From Onchidella celtica (lineage: Eukaryota; Mollusca; Gastropoda; Systellommatophora; Onchidiidae): a DNA stretch of 64,000 nt. Made by a program: the position numbers and the translations under genes. The DNA lies in contig OZ007569.1 in the NCBI GenBank assembly GCA_963931925.1, positions 27,962,024 to 28,026,023 on the forward strand, given 5' to 3'. Each line of letters opens with the position of its first letter. Position 1 is the stretch's first letter. Below are positions 1 to 14,430 of this stretch, in pieces. Under the pieces are notes generated by a model that worked only from the letters and a program-made list of their open reading frames with translations, searched no databases and was not told the DNA's origin.

Positions 1-91
1 ATAACTGCATATTCAGAGTCATCTATACTCTCAGTTGAGTCCACCAGGAACATGATGTCAGCTTCAGTATTACACTTTGGTTTGTGAACGG
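1..91 (-). CDS. vWA gene exon 22 (partial): vWA8 part a, runs off left edge
   Basis: Acceptor atttaacag followed by AVHKPKC, then [15 protein letters not shown]. The MIDAS loop reads DSTES, with Thr at the second metal-coordinating position and Glu in place of the usual Gly. This is the most divergent loop in the array. The exon is truncated by the window edge. Confidence 0.85.
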
Positions 92-278
92 CTGTTAAAT
101 AAAATGAGGACACTGAATCTTGATGGGACCTGACAGCGAATTCATGCGTTTCCTTACTCTTCTCTTCAAGAGATTCATCATTCAGCTTTTGTTTATGTAG
201 AAATTGTTAAAAATGACTATTTTATGGATCACGATCGATCCATCCATCGATAGGTAGATAGATCTATAGAGTATCTAT

Positions 279-367
<89 letters not shown>

Positions 368-403
368 AGAGAGAGAAAGAGAGAGAGAGAAAGAGAGAGA
401 GAG

Positions 404-454
<51 letters not shown>

Positions 455-455
455 C

Positions 456-502
<47 letters not shown>

Positions 503-573
503 TAGATAGATAGACAGATAGAGAAAGAAAGAGAGAGATAGCTATATAGATACTCGTAGATAGATAGATAGAT

Positions 574-635
<62 letters not shown>

Positions 636-3600
636 GGATGGATAGATGGATGGATGGATGGGTGGGTAGGTGGGTGGGTGGATGGGTGGGATGGATGGAT
701 GGATGGATAGATAAATAAATAGACAGATGGACAGATAGATAGATGAACGTGTAAAACATACTACATAACAAAACCCTTTGACACAGATCCAAGATGAGTA
801 ACATTAACTGAGAGAAGGATCCTTTGATAGATGAACATATGAAATAGACAAACACGTATTTTCAAAATTTGAAGAAAAAAAAAAGAAATGTTAACAAACT
901 AGAAATTACAAACTTCATAAACTTCATGATGCTTACCAGGTAACTAATTATACATCTAACGTTCTTTTGCCCACTTACGATCAAAAACTTCATGTCTACG
1001 TAAACATTTATCATGACAACAACAACAACAATAGTATTACAATAGCAAGGAGAACAATGAAGACATTAACAATAACAACAACTAGAACTAGGAACACAAA
1101 AACAATATAAAATAACATAGCAATGACAACAAAACAATACCTAAACCCATAAAACAATAATAAAATAATTATTAACAATGATATTAACAACAACACCAAC
1201 ATCAACAACACAGGTGAAGACCAAAGGCCCACAGTTATGACTCGACTCACCGATCTCGCATGTCTTGTTGGCAACAGCATGCTCTATGGTATCGAGTATG
1301 TCAAACGTGGCAACCTGGTAGACTTCGTTGGGCGAAGAGGCAATGGCATTCAGCTCTGAGACACGGATATTGGAGCCAACGCCTAAAATGATAAGATGCA
1401 AAATGCTGACAATTTCAGTTTCAGATTCAATTAGAAATCACGAGTTTGTTTAGCAGAAAAAGGAACCATCACAAAAGTACAAGGATGACCAAAAAAGAAA
1501 AAAAAAAGCGTTCATTTAAAACTATGTATAAAACCTGAAATTCACATGCGGCTGTAAACATTGCCTTCAGCGGCATCTGGGTGTCTCAGAACGACTGTGA
1601 AAATATTCAAACTCATAATCCCACAAGACCAACACTCAGGGCCATCTTAACATCATTATGGGCCTCTGGGCAAAGCAATAGGCTGTGGCCCTCCATCTAT
1701 GCAAATACCCAGAAGTTTGCAGGCAAGGGGCCCCTGGACGGCTGCATTGTGTGCTCATGCATTACGACAGCTGTGCCCGATACCTCCCATCACACGCACA
1801 CAATTTTAGTTCTTTCTGTCCTGTCACAGTATGTTCACTGAATGGCTTATCTAAGAGAGAATCTATTCATGATACATTCTTTTTTTCTTAAATCCCTGAC
1901 ATATGAGGAAACCATCAGCACTCGTACTAATAGGCTTCAACCTGCCTTCACTTTGTAACCACACAAGGAATCAAAAAAAGAAATGAACCCCACGACCAGA
2001 CAGAGAAGATTAGATTTTGTTTAAGTCAATCCCTGCCTGAGGCTTTTCCAAGACTGCAAATGCAGAAAAAAGTTTGGTTATATTTTCCAGCTTGGGTTAC
2101 TCAGCTGACTCATCCCTTAGATACGGACGTGACATCCAAAACCAGGGCATCACAGCCACTGTTGGCGACAGCTCCCAATCATGGTGAAGCCAATACATTC
2201 CCAACCGTCAGCCCTACCTGAAGGAAACTGATACTAGGTAGTCCAAACTGTCCCGCTAAAGGGGCGAAATCCCTTTTTGGCACAATTTTAGGCCAACATT
2301 ACAAGGCTATTACTGCTATGTATTTATGTGAAACGGCATGTATCCTACATCAAAATAAAGTTCAATCCTTCCTCTGACAAAATATATTTCCTTTTGTATT
2401 GTTTAATGAATATATTTCCTTTTGTATTGTTTAATGTGGTTAGCTGTGTGTTTTTATAGCTTGAACAGGACATAGTCTTGCCGTTTTCGTTCTGAGCTGT
2501 GCGTACCGAACTGACCCCCTCATAACAACAGGTCGCAGAGTGTCGGGCCGATGTAGCACATGTGTTTGAAAATAACTCACACAGAAAGCCAGATAAATGA
2601 GGTTTAATTAAATGTATTTTTCATCGTGTTTTAAGTTGAAATTCCTTTGAAAATAATTTGTTGAAAAGTTTGTAGTCCGAGAAACTAGCAGAAACTTTAA
2701 TAGATCAGGATCAAAATTAGACCAAAAAAACCTCAGCCTTTGCATTATAAGGGGATGCCAAGATCAGACATTGGGCATGTTTCGGCGCAAAGCGCCGACT
2801 GTTTCTATGGACCCACCCAATGCTTGATTTCGTCATTTGTCCGACACTCAGTGCTAAGTCAATGGTGACACAGTTGATCTCCTTTTCAATAAAAAAAACA
2901 ACAAAAACATTATTTTTGTCTCCCCTGTAAAAGTTCACAAAAAAATGACATTTGCCGACTAAAAAAAGCAAAATAAGATGCTTGTATTATATTTGTACCC
3001 CTCAAAAAAAACTAAGCGTAATGTACACCCCATTAACTTGGAACCTAAGAATTTTTAATGCCGTGACTCAATAAACCGTCATTTTATGGGCGGTCAAAGT
3101 TGGACTATCGTGCAATTTGCAAAAGGTAACAAATTCGAGGTGTTTTTTTCACTATTGAAATTGCCATAACTTTCATAGCCTTTAAGCCAGAATAATAAAT
3201 TTGGTATCAAAATTCTTAGAAAAGCAAACTTCATCAGATTAGACAATAACTGGTGAGACGTGATGAAAAGTAAAAATCAGTTTGGACTACCTACTGATTC
3301 CCTGATTAGTCGGAGCAAATCTCTGAGCCTTGTATAGGCCCATAACCAGTCATCGACTTCACAGGTAAACTGGGTGAAACCTTTTCCTATTTTGCCCATC
3401 GCAGGAGGTTTTACTATCAGTTCAATGTGCAAGACCAAGTGAATAGCCAATGATGAGGCTATTGTCTCAGTGGTACATAACCATAACATGCACATAAATT
3501 TACAGACATCCCCCACCTTTTAGAGCAGCTTTCTGCAGGCAGGTGACTCCAGATTTGTATATTTGAAAAGTGTGCGGAAGATAGTGACAATCTCGTTGTG

Positions 3601-5656
3601 CAGGCATGCCAGATTGTTGCCAAGGGTAGGGCACAGAATAGGTACAGGTACATGATCTAATAAATATTGTTTTTTTCTAGCTGTGTGGCAAAAGTCAGAC
3701 TGCTGTTTTTGACCTCTTTTGTTGTTAGTACTGTCCTGTTTTGCTTTTAAAAAAAAAGGACAGATCAATATTTAATTCGAATTGACGATGGTGTCAACCT
3801 GTTCAGTGAACAGTTTGAAAAAGATCAGGAATTGCCCCTGAACATATCCATCCAGTTACATCATAGCAATATAAACCGGAAGCCAGAAAGTTCCACACAA
3901 GCATACTTTACCTATGCTAATGACCAAAACATTGCTGTCTTTCAGCAAAGTTGCTTCTTGTGCTGTGGCAGTCGGGTTTTGAGATTGGCCATCGGTTAAC
4001 ACAATAGCAATCTTGGGCACACCTGGTCGAGCCCCATGAGCTGTGAATGCTTGTTCTCTGGCCAATTTCAGAGCTAAATCAGTATGTGTATTTGAGTTCA
4101 AGTAGGGAGCTGCTTTAATGGCCTGTGGACATTAATATGTGCGATGAAGTACGTGGTGCAAGACAAAATGTGCTACAGAACATGGGCTGTTACACACAGT
4201 GGGATATATATATATATATATACATGTATATTACTGTTTAAAAAAATGATAATTCTAATTTCATGCTAAAATAACAGCACAGAAAACCAAAGTTAACATG
4301 AAGTAGGAGTGCTAAAAGCCAAAATGAATATGGAGCTCCTCCTCCTCCCTCACCCCACCCCAATTTTTTTTTCTCAATTTGTGTGAAGTTAATTTTTTTC
4401 TTTTCATGGAGATTTGAAATTTCCACACACAGATGGTGGTACTGGTATGAAAATCCTAGTTCATCTCTGAATGAAGTTCCATGGGAAAAATATGAAAATA
4501 TGGTGTAGATGTGTTCCTTATACCTTGTGCGCAGTCCTTGTAAAATACTTTTAGAAAAAAATATTTTATCATGAGCATGCAGCACTCCTATATTTTGTTC
4601 TCCTGAAAGTTTCAATTTTCTTTTTTCTATTCTTTTTGTGATTGCATACAAAATTCACATTTTTCATCGCGTGGATGAATCAAATATCCAGTCCCTCGCA
4701 CAATTTACTATAATTAAAGCACAGTTTACACAAAAATGTGTAACATTAGAAATGACAACGTTGGTTATTTGTGATTAAAATTTATATTAAAACTTGCTTG
4801 TAAAAAAAAACAACAGATTTTCCCTTGGTTCTGCGTAACAGAATGACAAGTTACAGCTTTGGACTACCTACTCCCACTGCCTAATATTACCTCTGTGTTT
4901 CTCATTTTTAAGTGACAAACATTACCGCTTCAAGACCACTATGGTTGGTATGAGTTCCCAGGTCAAACACCATTTGAGCACGATCTCCAAATATCATGGC
5001 ACCAATCTGGATATCATTGGGTCCAAGATGGAAGTTTTGTGTCAATTTGGCCACAAAATCCAGCATAGTTTTGTAGTCACTCAGAGATATACTTCCAGTT
5101 GAATCCAGTAGAAACACAATGTCTGCTTCAGTCTTACACTTTGGAGTGTCAACAGCTGTAAAAAAATAGTGATGACACCAGGAATGTTAATGAGATCAGT
5201 CTACGAATTTGTGAAGTGTCTGTGATTCTTCATCAAGGAATTCAATATTGTGTTTTGTTTGTTTGTTTAGTTGTAAAGACTTTAAAACACCAATTTTCTA
5301 GACAAACAGACAGAGATATAGATAAATAGGTTAGAGCTAGATAGATTAGTCTGACAGATAGATGTTCAGGTAGTAAAGAGTTTCAAGCATGTCAATTTTC
5401 TAGACAAACAGACAGAGATATCGATAAATAGGTTAGAGCTAGATAGATAGGTCTGACAGATAGATGTTCAGGTAGTAAAGAGTTTCGAGCTTGTCAATTT
5501 TCTAGACAAACAGACAGAGATATAGATACGTAGGTTAGAGCTAGATAGATAAGGCTGACAGATAGCTAAATAGTCAGGCACTAGAACAGACAGAAGGAAA
5601 GACAGACAGACACAAAGGCAGATAGATTGATAGACAGACAGACAGATAGATAAATG

Positions 5657-5730
<74 letters not shown>

Positions 5731-8700
5731 CAGATCGATAAACAGATGGACAAACAGATAGATAGACAGACAGACAGCGAGACAGACAGACAGATAGATA
5801 GAGAGATAGATAGACAGAGATGGGCAACAAATTGTACAATTGTACACATAATGATCTGAGGTTGGCTTCTGACAAACACTGTGCAGAAAATGAGCATATC
5901 ATAACATCATCAATGTGAAAATGAAGAAGAGAAAAAACAGCAAACATCACAATAACATCAACAACAAAGACGAATTTAACAACCATGATAACAACAAAAA
6001 CTAGAACTAAAAAAATTAATAAAACAATGACAACAATAACAACAACAATAACAATATCAATACACTTGGAGGCTGATAGTGCCTCAGTTGTGACCTGACT
6101 CACCAATCTCGCATGTCTTGTTGGCAACAGCATGCTCTATGGTATCAAGTACGTCAAACGTGGCAACTTGGTAAACTTCGTTGGGTGAAGAAGCAATAGA
6201 ATTCAACTCTGGAACATTGACACTTGAACCTACACCTATAAGGATGAGGTACAAAATCAATTCAGGTTTAGCTTCATTAAGAAAAGACGAGTCTGTACCG
6301 CACATGGATGAACCACCAAAACTGCACAGGAGGGCCAAAACATTTTAAAGAATATAATAATAAAAAAAAACAACAGAAAATCTGAGGGTTCACAACAAGG
6401 CTTGAAGCAAAGTCAAAATTATTATGTCAAAAAGAAACAGTTATATGTAGCAAACATCATGTAAGAAATAATACAATGATTATTTCATACTTGAGGCTTA
6501 AGAAATAATATAATGATTTATTTCTTACTCGAGGCTTTGCTACATACAACTTTTTCTTTTTGATATATTTTGGAAAAAAATATAAAACTGACATGTGCAG
6601 AGAGCAGCATTTGTTTAAAATATTATGTAATATTTCAATTTTTCATCATTTCCACTTTTATTTCTAAATAACGCATGTGGAAATTAATCTCGCAGTATGT
6701 TTACCACAGTCATTGAATTTTAAACAGTACTAACTGGAATTATCTTACTTTCTATGCTTCATTATAATTCACCATAGCCGTAATGTCTGTATCATTACTG
6801 TAATGAATTTGCACTATCTTTTAATGTCCCTTTTTAACAATCAAATAAAATTTTTTTACATTCATTGGTTTAGCTAAATAATTCTGTGTTTAGTTTCACA
6901 TTTTGTCATTCCATAACTGGCATTACAAAAGTGTTCGCTTGTGGTCATATTGATATTTATGTGGCCATGCCCACTTCAGTGTTCTGTCTGGTCCCTGTCC
7001 AATGAACATTGTTTATTCCATTTTTTCAGTTATAATATTTTCAAAGTTTTCTGGGCATTGAAATAACTTCATTATGATACTTCAGATATACAGGTTTCCA
7101 GACATGATAATTACCATGAACATTTAGAGCACAGAAATAATAATATAATGAGTGTATTGCTTTTTATTTTAAAGATAACATGTTTAAATGACGCAATAAG
7201 CAAATTGGCTGTTGGTTATTACAGGTCTGAGAAAAAAGACATTTACCGAGTGAATGTAATAACAACAATACAATGCTTGGCAAGGCCATACACTTTCAAC
7301 AATCATCATTATCACAAATACACTCAATACCTCAAAGATGAAAATAAGAGAATAGCGACGATGAGTAAGAAAATTAGTACAGCGAAGAAAAAAACAACAT
7401 AAGAATAACATCCTTCCTTCCTTCCTTCCATCCATCCGTCCTTCCATCCGTCCGCCAGTCCATCTATCCATCCATCCATCCATCCATCCATCTATCCAAC
7501 CGTCCGCCCGCCCATCCTTCCATCCATCTATCCATTCATTCACAAATAACATGCTCAAGTTGACATGAATGATTATCATAGTAAGTTGATGTATTCTGTA
7601 AAACTCCACCATTCTGGCAAACCCATAAGAAATCAAGCTACTTAGTACCAATTAAAACACATCCATCTAATATCGCATCATGACTATTAATAATATGGAA
7701 ATGAAACCCACAGAAGCCTACCATATTCCATGCAAATATACTTTACCTATGCTGACGACCAGAACACCACTGTCTTTCAACAATGTCGCTTCTTGTGCTG
7801 TGGTTGATAGGCTACCCGATTTCCCGTCCGTTAATACAATAGCAATTTTAGGCACGCCTGCCCGAGCGCCATGAGCAGTTGTGAACGCCAACTCTCTGGC
7901 CATTTTCAGGGCTTCAGCAGTATTTGTGGTTTGTGACAGGTAAGGAGAAGCCTTAATAGCCTGAGGACATGCATGATACCAAAGAATGATGGATCTGACA
8001 TGACACCCTTGTAGCAGTTCGTCCATATGATATAGCAATTCATAGTATCCTATGCACAAGATAAATCACACTTTTTGACTTGCTGTATACATCACATGAG
8101 ATATAAGTGATGCAGTATGCCAAGATGCAGAAAAACTTGACATGGGCTAATGCCACACACATGTAACTAACATTCTAACAAACATATAACTAACTTTTCT
8201 TATTTTCTTTTTTTAGGATGACAGGATTATCTCTGGAAGTATTGACACCTGATATATTAATCTCAACCTTTATCTCAACCCCTAATGTGCTAATTAAAGC
8301 AGTGATCATATTTGCTAAGGTATTCTGCCAGCTTCTCAAAATATCTTCTCTAAGTGGTGTGGATCTTTGTTGCAGACCAGTTCCCAAATTCAGGCAATTT
8401 GTTAATTGAAAAACATCACAATATTGTTTACTCAGATTAATACTTTAAAACAATGCACACGGACAAATGATCTTGTCTAAATGTGACAGGATACAAAGAC
8501 AAACTCCTAAATTATTAGCTCTCTCAAAATATAACAAAGTATGTAACAAATTACAAGGCCTACTTTAGAAAACTACAAAAAAGAAAAGCTTACACCATAC
8601 AACGTAAAGGTCAAAGTTTGAACTGAATGTCGACTGTTAATCTGCCTATAATTTGCTTGTCTGAAACAACAACAATAACCGTATATAGCATTCATTTGTC

Positions 8701-9662
8701 TGAAACAACAACAACGAATTGCTTAATTTGGTGATTTGAAATATGCTTCAAAATGAAAGTAAACTTCAAACAAAAAAAATATGTTGTTGCTACCTGCACA
8801 GATACGTTGGCCTCAAGTTCTGTCAAGACATAAAAAATAAGTGCCAAACGCCAAAGTTTAACTCATGATAAATACAGGACTCTTTTCTTCTTGGTGCATG
8901 TGAAATTAATTCCTGTTTGTGATGACGAATTGTCATTTTTACACACTGTCAATGGAATGGGTATCTCAATATTGTCACTCTTCTATGCGAATGGCAGAAG
9001 TCATTTTTGATACTTTTGAGGTATTAAGAAAAAACTGTTTACGGAAATGTCCCTTGGTGACTTATGCCATTATGATTCAACTGGAGTAGTGCATTTTCCT
9101 ATTGGTGCATTTCTTTTTCTATAGCGTTATCTGATATCCTTCATGCTCAGGAATGCAATGAAGTATCAGTTGCCTTTTGCCAGAAGTCTGACATATGCCA
9201 TTATCATACAGCAGTGACAATGAATATCTCATTTTCATGTGACAACATTACCGCTTCAAGATCATTATGGTTGGTGTGATTTCCCAGGTCAAACACCATT
9301 TGAGCATGGTTTCCAAATATCATTGTACCGAACTGGACATCATTGGGTCCAAGTTGGAAATTTTGTGTCATTTTGGCCACAAAGTCCAACATAGTTGTGT
9401 AGTCAGTAGAACCCACACTTCCACTTGAATCCAGCAGAAACATAATGTCTGCTTGAGTTTTACACTTTGGTTTCTCAACAGCTGTAAAAAAAAGAAGTGA
9501 TGAGACTGTGGATATTAATGCACCTAGGCTATAAAATCATGAATTATTTTTGTGTCATCCTCCGGAATTTTAATATACACATTTTGCAGTACAAAATGCT
9601 TTTAAATGTATAATTTGGTTTCCTTTGCATCAGACAGACAGACAGACAGACAGACAGACAGT

Positions 9663-9697
<35 letters not shown>

Positions 9698-12600
9698 ACA
9701 GACAGACAGTATGCATTAAATAAACATCACATTAAGTCCTAAGTGATGAAGATTGCACTTAAATCTACCAGCTGCTTGTATGTATCTCATAAGAACAAAA
9801 AAAAAACAAGAACAAAGATGGCTCCCACCCCCAAAAATAATTTAAAAATGATGACTAAGAACATTAATGACAACAATAACATCTGTAGGAATAACATTGA
9901 GAACAAATAGAACCATAAGAACCTTAAGAATACCAATAACAACACCAGAAACAACACATGTAGGGACTGACAGTGCCACAGTTATGACAACTCACCAATC
10001 TCGCATGTCTTGTTGGCAACAGCATGCTGTATGGAATCAAGCACGTCAAATGTGGCAACCTGGTAAACTTCATCGGGGGATGACGCAATAGCATTCAACT
10101 CCGGAACATTGACACTCGAACCTACACCTATAAGGATGAGGCACAAAATCAATTCAGTTTTAGCTTCAATAAGAAAAGACAAGTCTGTACTGCACATGCA
10201 TGAACCACCAAAACTGCACAGGAGGGCCAAAATTTAAAAAAAAAAAATAATAATAAAAAAAAAGAACACAGAAAATCTGAGGGTTCACAGCAAGACAAAA
10301 TATGTCAAAAAGACAGTTGTATGTAGCAAACATTATGTAAGAAATAATACAATGATTATTTCTTACTTGAGGCTTAAGAAATAATATAATGATTTATTTC
10401 TTACTCGAGGCTTTGCTACATACAACTTTTTCTTTTTGACATATTTTGGAAAAAAAATGTAAAATTGACGTGCAGAGAGCAGCATTTGTTTAACACATTA
10501 CGTAATATTTGAAGTTCTCATCATTTCCACTTTTATTTCTAACTAACGCATGTGGAAATTAATCAAGTGGTATGTTTACCATAGTAATTGAATTTTAAAC
10601 AGTACTAACTGGAATTAATCTTACTTTCTATGCTTCATTATAATTCACCTTATCCGTAATGTCTATATTGTTACTGTAATGATTTTGCACTATCTTTTAA
10701 TGTCCCTTTTTAACAATTAAATTAAAAATTTTACATTCACTGGTTTAGCTAAATAATTCTGTGTTTAGTTTCACGTTTTGTCATTCCATAACTGGCGTTA
10801 CAAAAATGTTCGTTTGTGGTCATATTGTTATTTATGTGGCCATGCCCACTTCAGTGTTCTGTCTGGTCCATGTCCAAATGAACACTGTTTATTCCATTTT
10901 TTCAGTTATAATATTTTCAGTTTTGTGATCATTGAAATAACTTCATTATGATACTTCAGATATACAGGTTTCCAGATAAATGGTAATTACCATAAAAATT
11001 TAGAGCACAGAAATAATAATGTAATGAGTGTATTGCTTTTTTTTTTTTTAAAGATAACATGCTTAAATGATGCAATAAGCAAGACGGCCGCAGGTTATTA
11101 CTGATCTGAGAAAAAAGACATTTACCGAGGGAATGTAATAACAACAATACAATACTTGGCAAGGCCATACACTTTCAACAACCATACACTTTCAACAATC
11201 ATCATTATCACAAATACACTCAACACATCAAAGATGAAAATAAGAGAATAGCGACAGACGGGAAAAAAACTAGTACAGCGAGGAGAATAAAAACACAAGA
11301 ATAATATCCTTTCTTCCTTCCTCCCATCCATCCATCCGTCCGTCCATCTGTCCGCTGGTTCGTCCGTCTGTCCATCCACCCATCTCATCTATCCAACCAT
11401 CTGCCCGTCCATCCTTCCATCCATCTATCCATTTCATTCACAAATAACATGCTCAAGTTGACATGAATGATTATCATAGTAAGTTGATGTATTCTGTAAA
11501 ACTCCACCACACTGGTAGACCGATAAGAAATCAAGCTACTTAGTACCAATTAAAACACATCCATCTAATATCGCATCATGACTATTAATAATATGGAAAT
11601 GAAACCCACAGAAGCCTACCATATTCCATGCAAATATACTTTACCTATGCTAATGACCAGAACACCACTGTCTTTCAACAATGTCGCTTCTTGTGCTGTG
11701 GTTGATAGGCTACCCGATTTCCCGTCCGTTAATACAATAGCAATTTTAGGCACGCCTGCCCGAGCGCCATGAGCAGTTGTGAACGCCAACTCTCTGGCCA
11801 TTTTCAGGGCTTCAGCAGTATTTGTGGCTTGTGACAGGTAAGGAGAAGCCTTAACAGCCTGAGGACATGCATGATACCAAAGAATGATGGATCTGACATG
11901 ACATCCTTGAAGCAGTTCGTCCATATGATGTAGCAATTCATAGTATGCTATGCACAAGATAAATCACACTTTTTGACTTGCTGTATACATCACATGAGAT
12001 ATATAAGTGATGCAGTATGCCATGATGCAGAACACCTTGACATGGGCTATGTCCACACATGCAACTAATATTCTAACTAAGATATCGATGGCCTCGGGCA
12101 CAAACCGTCTAAGTCCGGTCAACTCTTTAAATGCTTTAAACCTTAAAATAGATAGATAAAAAACAAATTCATAATAAACTAAACCAGTCTAGCATACAGT
12201 GCGAGAGGTGATACTCATCAAATAGGCAAAACTTCTAAATAGCTATAAGAGAATAGTTCTGGTTAAATCAGTTTTTTCCTTTCTCTGAAAAAAAATTTGT
12301 TTACCGACTTATATGGTTTGTGCCCAAGGCCATCGATATATCTAACTCTCCTTTTTTTTTTTTAGGATGACAGGATTATCTCTGGAAATATGAGACCTTA
12401 TATATTAATCTCAACCCCAAATGTGCTAATTAAAGCAGTGATCATATTTGCTATGGAATTCTGCCAGCTTCTCAAAATACCTTCTTTAAGTGTGGATCTT
12501 TGTTGCAGACCAGTTCCCAAATTCAGGCAATTTGTTAATTGGAAAACATCACAATATTGTTTACTCAGATTAATACTTTAGAACAATACACATGAACAAA

Positions 12601-14391
12601 TGATCTTGTCTAAATGTGACAGGATACAAAAACAAACTCCTAAATTATTAGCTCTCTCAAAACATAAAAAGGTATGTAACAAATTACAAGGCCTACTTTA
12701 GAAAACTACAAAAAAGAAAAGCTTACACCACACAATGTAAAGGTTGAAGTTTGAATTGAATGTCAGCTCTTAATCTGCCTATAATTCACTTGTCTGAAAC
12801 AACAACAATAACAGTATATAGCATTCATTTGTCTGAAACAACAACAACGAATTGCTTAATTTGGTGATTTGAAATATACTTCAAAATGAAAGCAAATAAA
12901 AAAAATATGTTGCTGCTACCTGCACAGATACTTTGGCCTCAAGTTCTGTCAAGACATAAAAAATAAGTGCCAAACGCTAAAGTTTAACTCATGATAAATA
13001 TGGGACTCTTTTCTTCTTAGTGCATGCAAAATTAATTCCTGTTTGTGATGACGATTTGACATTTTTACACACTGTCAATGGAATAGGTATCTCAATATTG
13101 TCATTCTTCTATGCGAATGGCAGAAGTCATTTTTGATACTTTTGAGGTATTAAGAAAAAACTGTTTACGGTAATGTCACTTGGTGACTTATGCCATTAAG
13201 ATTCAACTGGAGTAGTGCATTTTCCTATTGGTGCATTTCTTTTTCTATAGCGTTATCTGATATCCTTCATGCTCAGGAATGCAATGAAGTATCAGTTGCC
13301 TTTTGCCAGAAGTCTGACATATGCCATTATCATACAGCAGTGACAATGAATATCTCATTTTCATGTGACAACATTACCGCTTCAAGATCATTATGGTTGG
13401 TGTGATTTCCCAGGTCAAACACCATTTGAGCATGGTTTCCAAATATCATTGTACCGAACTGGACATCATTGGGTCCAAGTTGGAAATTTTGTGTCATTTT
13501 GGCCACAAAGTCCAACATAGTTGTGTAGTCAGTAGAACCCACACTTCCACTTGAATCCAGCAGAAACATAATGTCTGCTTGAGTTTTACACTTTGGTTGC
13601 TCAACAGCTGTGAAAAAGAAGTGATGAGACTGAATATTAATGCGCCTGGGCTATAAAATCATGGATTATTTTTGTGTCATCCTCCGGAATTTCAATATGC
13701 ACATTTGTGAGTGTGCATGAGAAAACCCACAATATGTCGAAAACATGACATTTTGAGTTCTGTACATTTAATAAAAGACAAGACATTCCTGATAAATTGA
13801 AGTCAGTGACCCCCCTAAAACAAGATTTTGAGGAAACGGCATTTAATCCTAAAAGTGGCAATAGCTAATTGACCCATTAATATTGGAATGATTGCTGTTA
13901 GGAGACCGTAGTCTAATAACTAAGCCGGTATAGAGATCATAGTGAGTAGTGTTCACTGCTCATCTGCAGTTTACCCTGTAACATGCCACTATCCCCTAAA
14001 CAACAGCCAAGTCGGAAGTTTTTGGATCTTGTTAGGAGACCGTAGTCTAATTACAAAGCCTTTATAGAGATCATAGTCAGTAGTATTCACTGCCCCTCTA
14101 CAGTTTACCCTGTAACATGCCACGGTCCCCTAAACAACAGCCAAGTTGGAAGTTTGTGTCGGACCCATATTTTCACTTCAAAGCCGTTTTTCTCAAAATC
14201 AGCTCTTTCGACATATTGTGGGTTTTCTCATGCACACTCACATTTTTGGTATAAAATGTTTTTAAATATATAATTTTTGTTTTCCTTTGCATTAGACAGA
14301 CAGACAGAAAGGCAGGCAGGCAGGCAGGCAGGCAGGCAGATAGATAGATAGATAGATAGTAGATCTATAGATAGATAGATAGAAAGATCAT

Positions 14392-14430
<39 letters not shown>

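Larger units (their letters stand above)
6050..9650. repeat. Tandem duplication copy A (module of vWA6)
   Basis: Carries exons 16-18 with all their introns. Copy B at about 9950-14300 is collinear and near-identical over long intron stretches (for example 7680-8060 with 11578-11957, and 8770-9480 with 12900-13607). Copy A lacks the two transposons present in copy B and so shows their empty sites. Confidence 0.9.
9950..14300. repeat. Tandem duplication copy B (module of vWA5)
   Basis: Collinear with copy A. The offset is about 3,898 bases for the b and c exons and 4,126 bases for the a exon. The jump is explained mainly by the 252-bp TA-flanked insertion at 12085-12336. A second insertion (13707-14241) lies in the intron before exon 13. 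Confidence 0.9.

Noticed and set aside
229..855. Long open frame rich in Leu-Ser and Ile-Tyr-Leu-Ser on the minus strand
   Set aside because: It is a translation of GA/GATA/GACA microsatellite DNA; the same happens at 5468-6133, 14228-14812, 32351-32584, 55065-55466, 56095-56403 and 63266-63627.
1011..1280. Hydrophobic open frame resembling a membrane protein
   Set aside because: Produced by AAC/AAT-rich intron sequence running out of exon 21; no start context or homology. Same for 5900-6060.
7380..7560. CRISPR-like array of regularly spaced short repeats
   Set aside because: It is a CCTT/CCAT microsatellite in a eukaryotic intron; no repeat-spacer structure.
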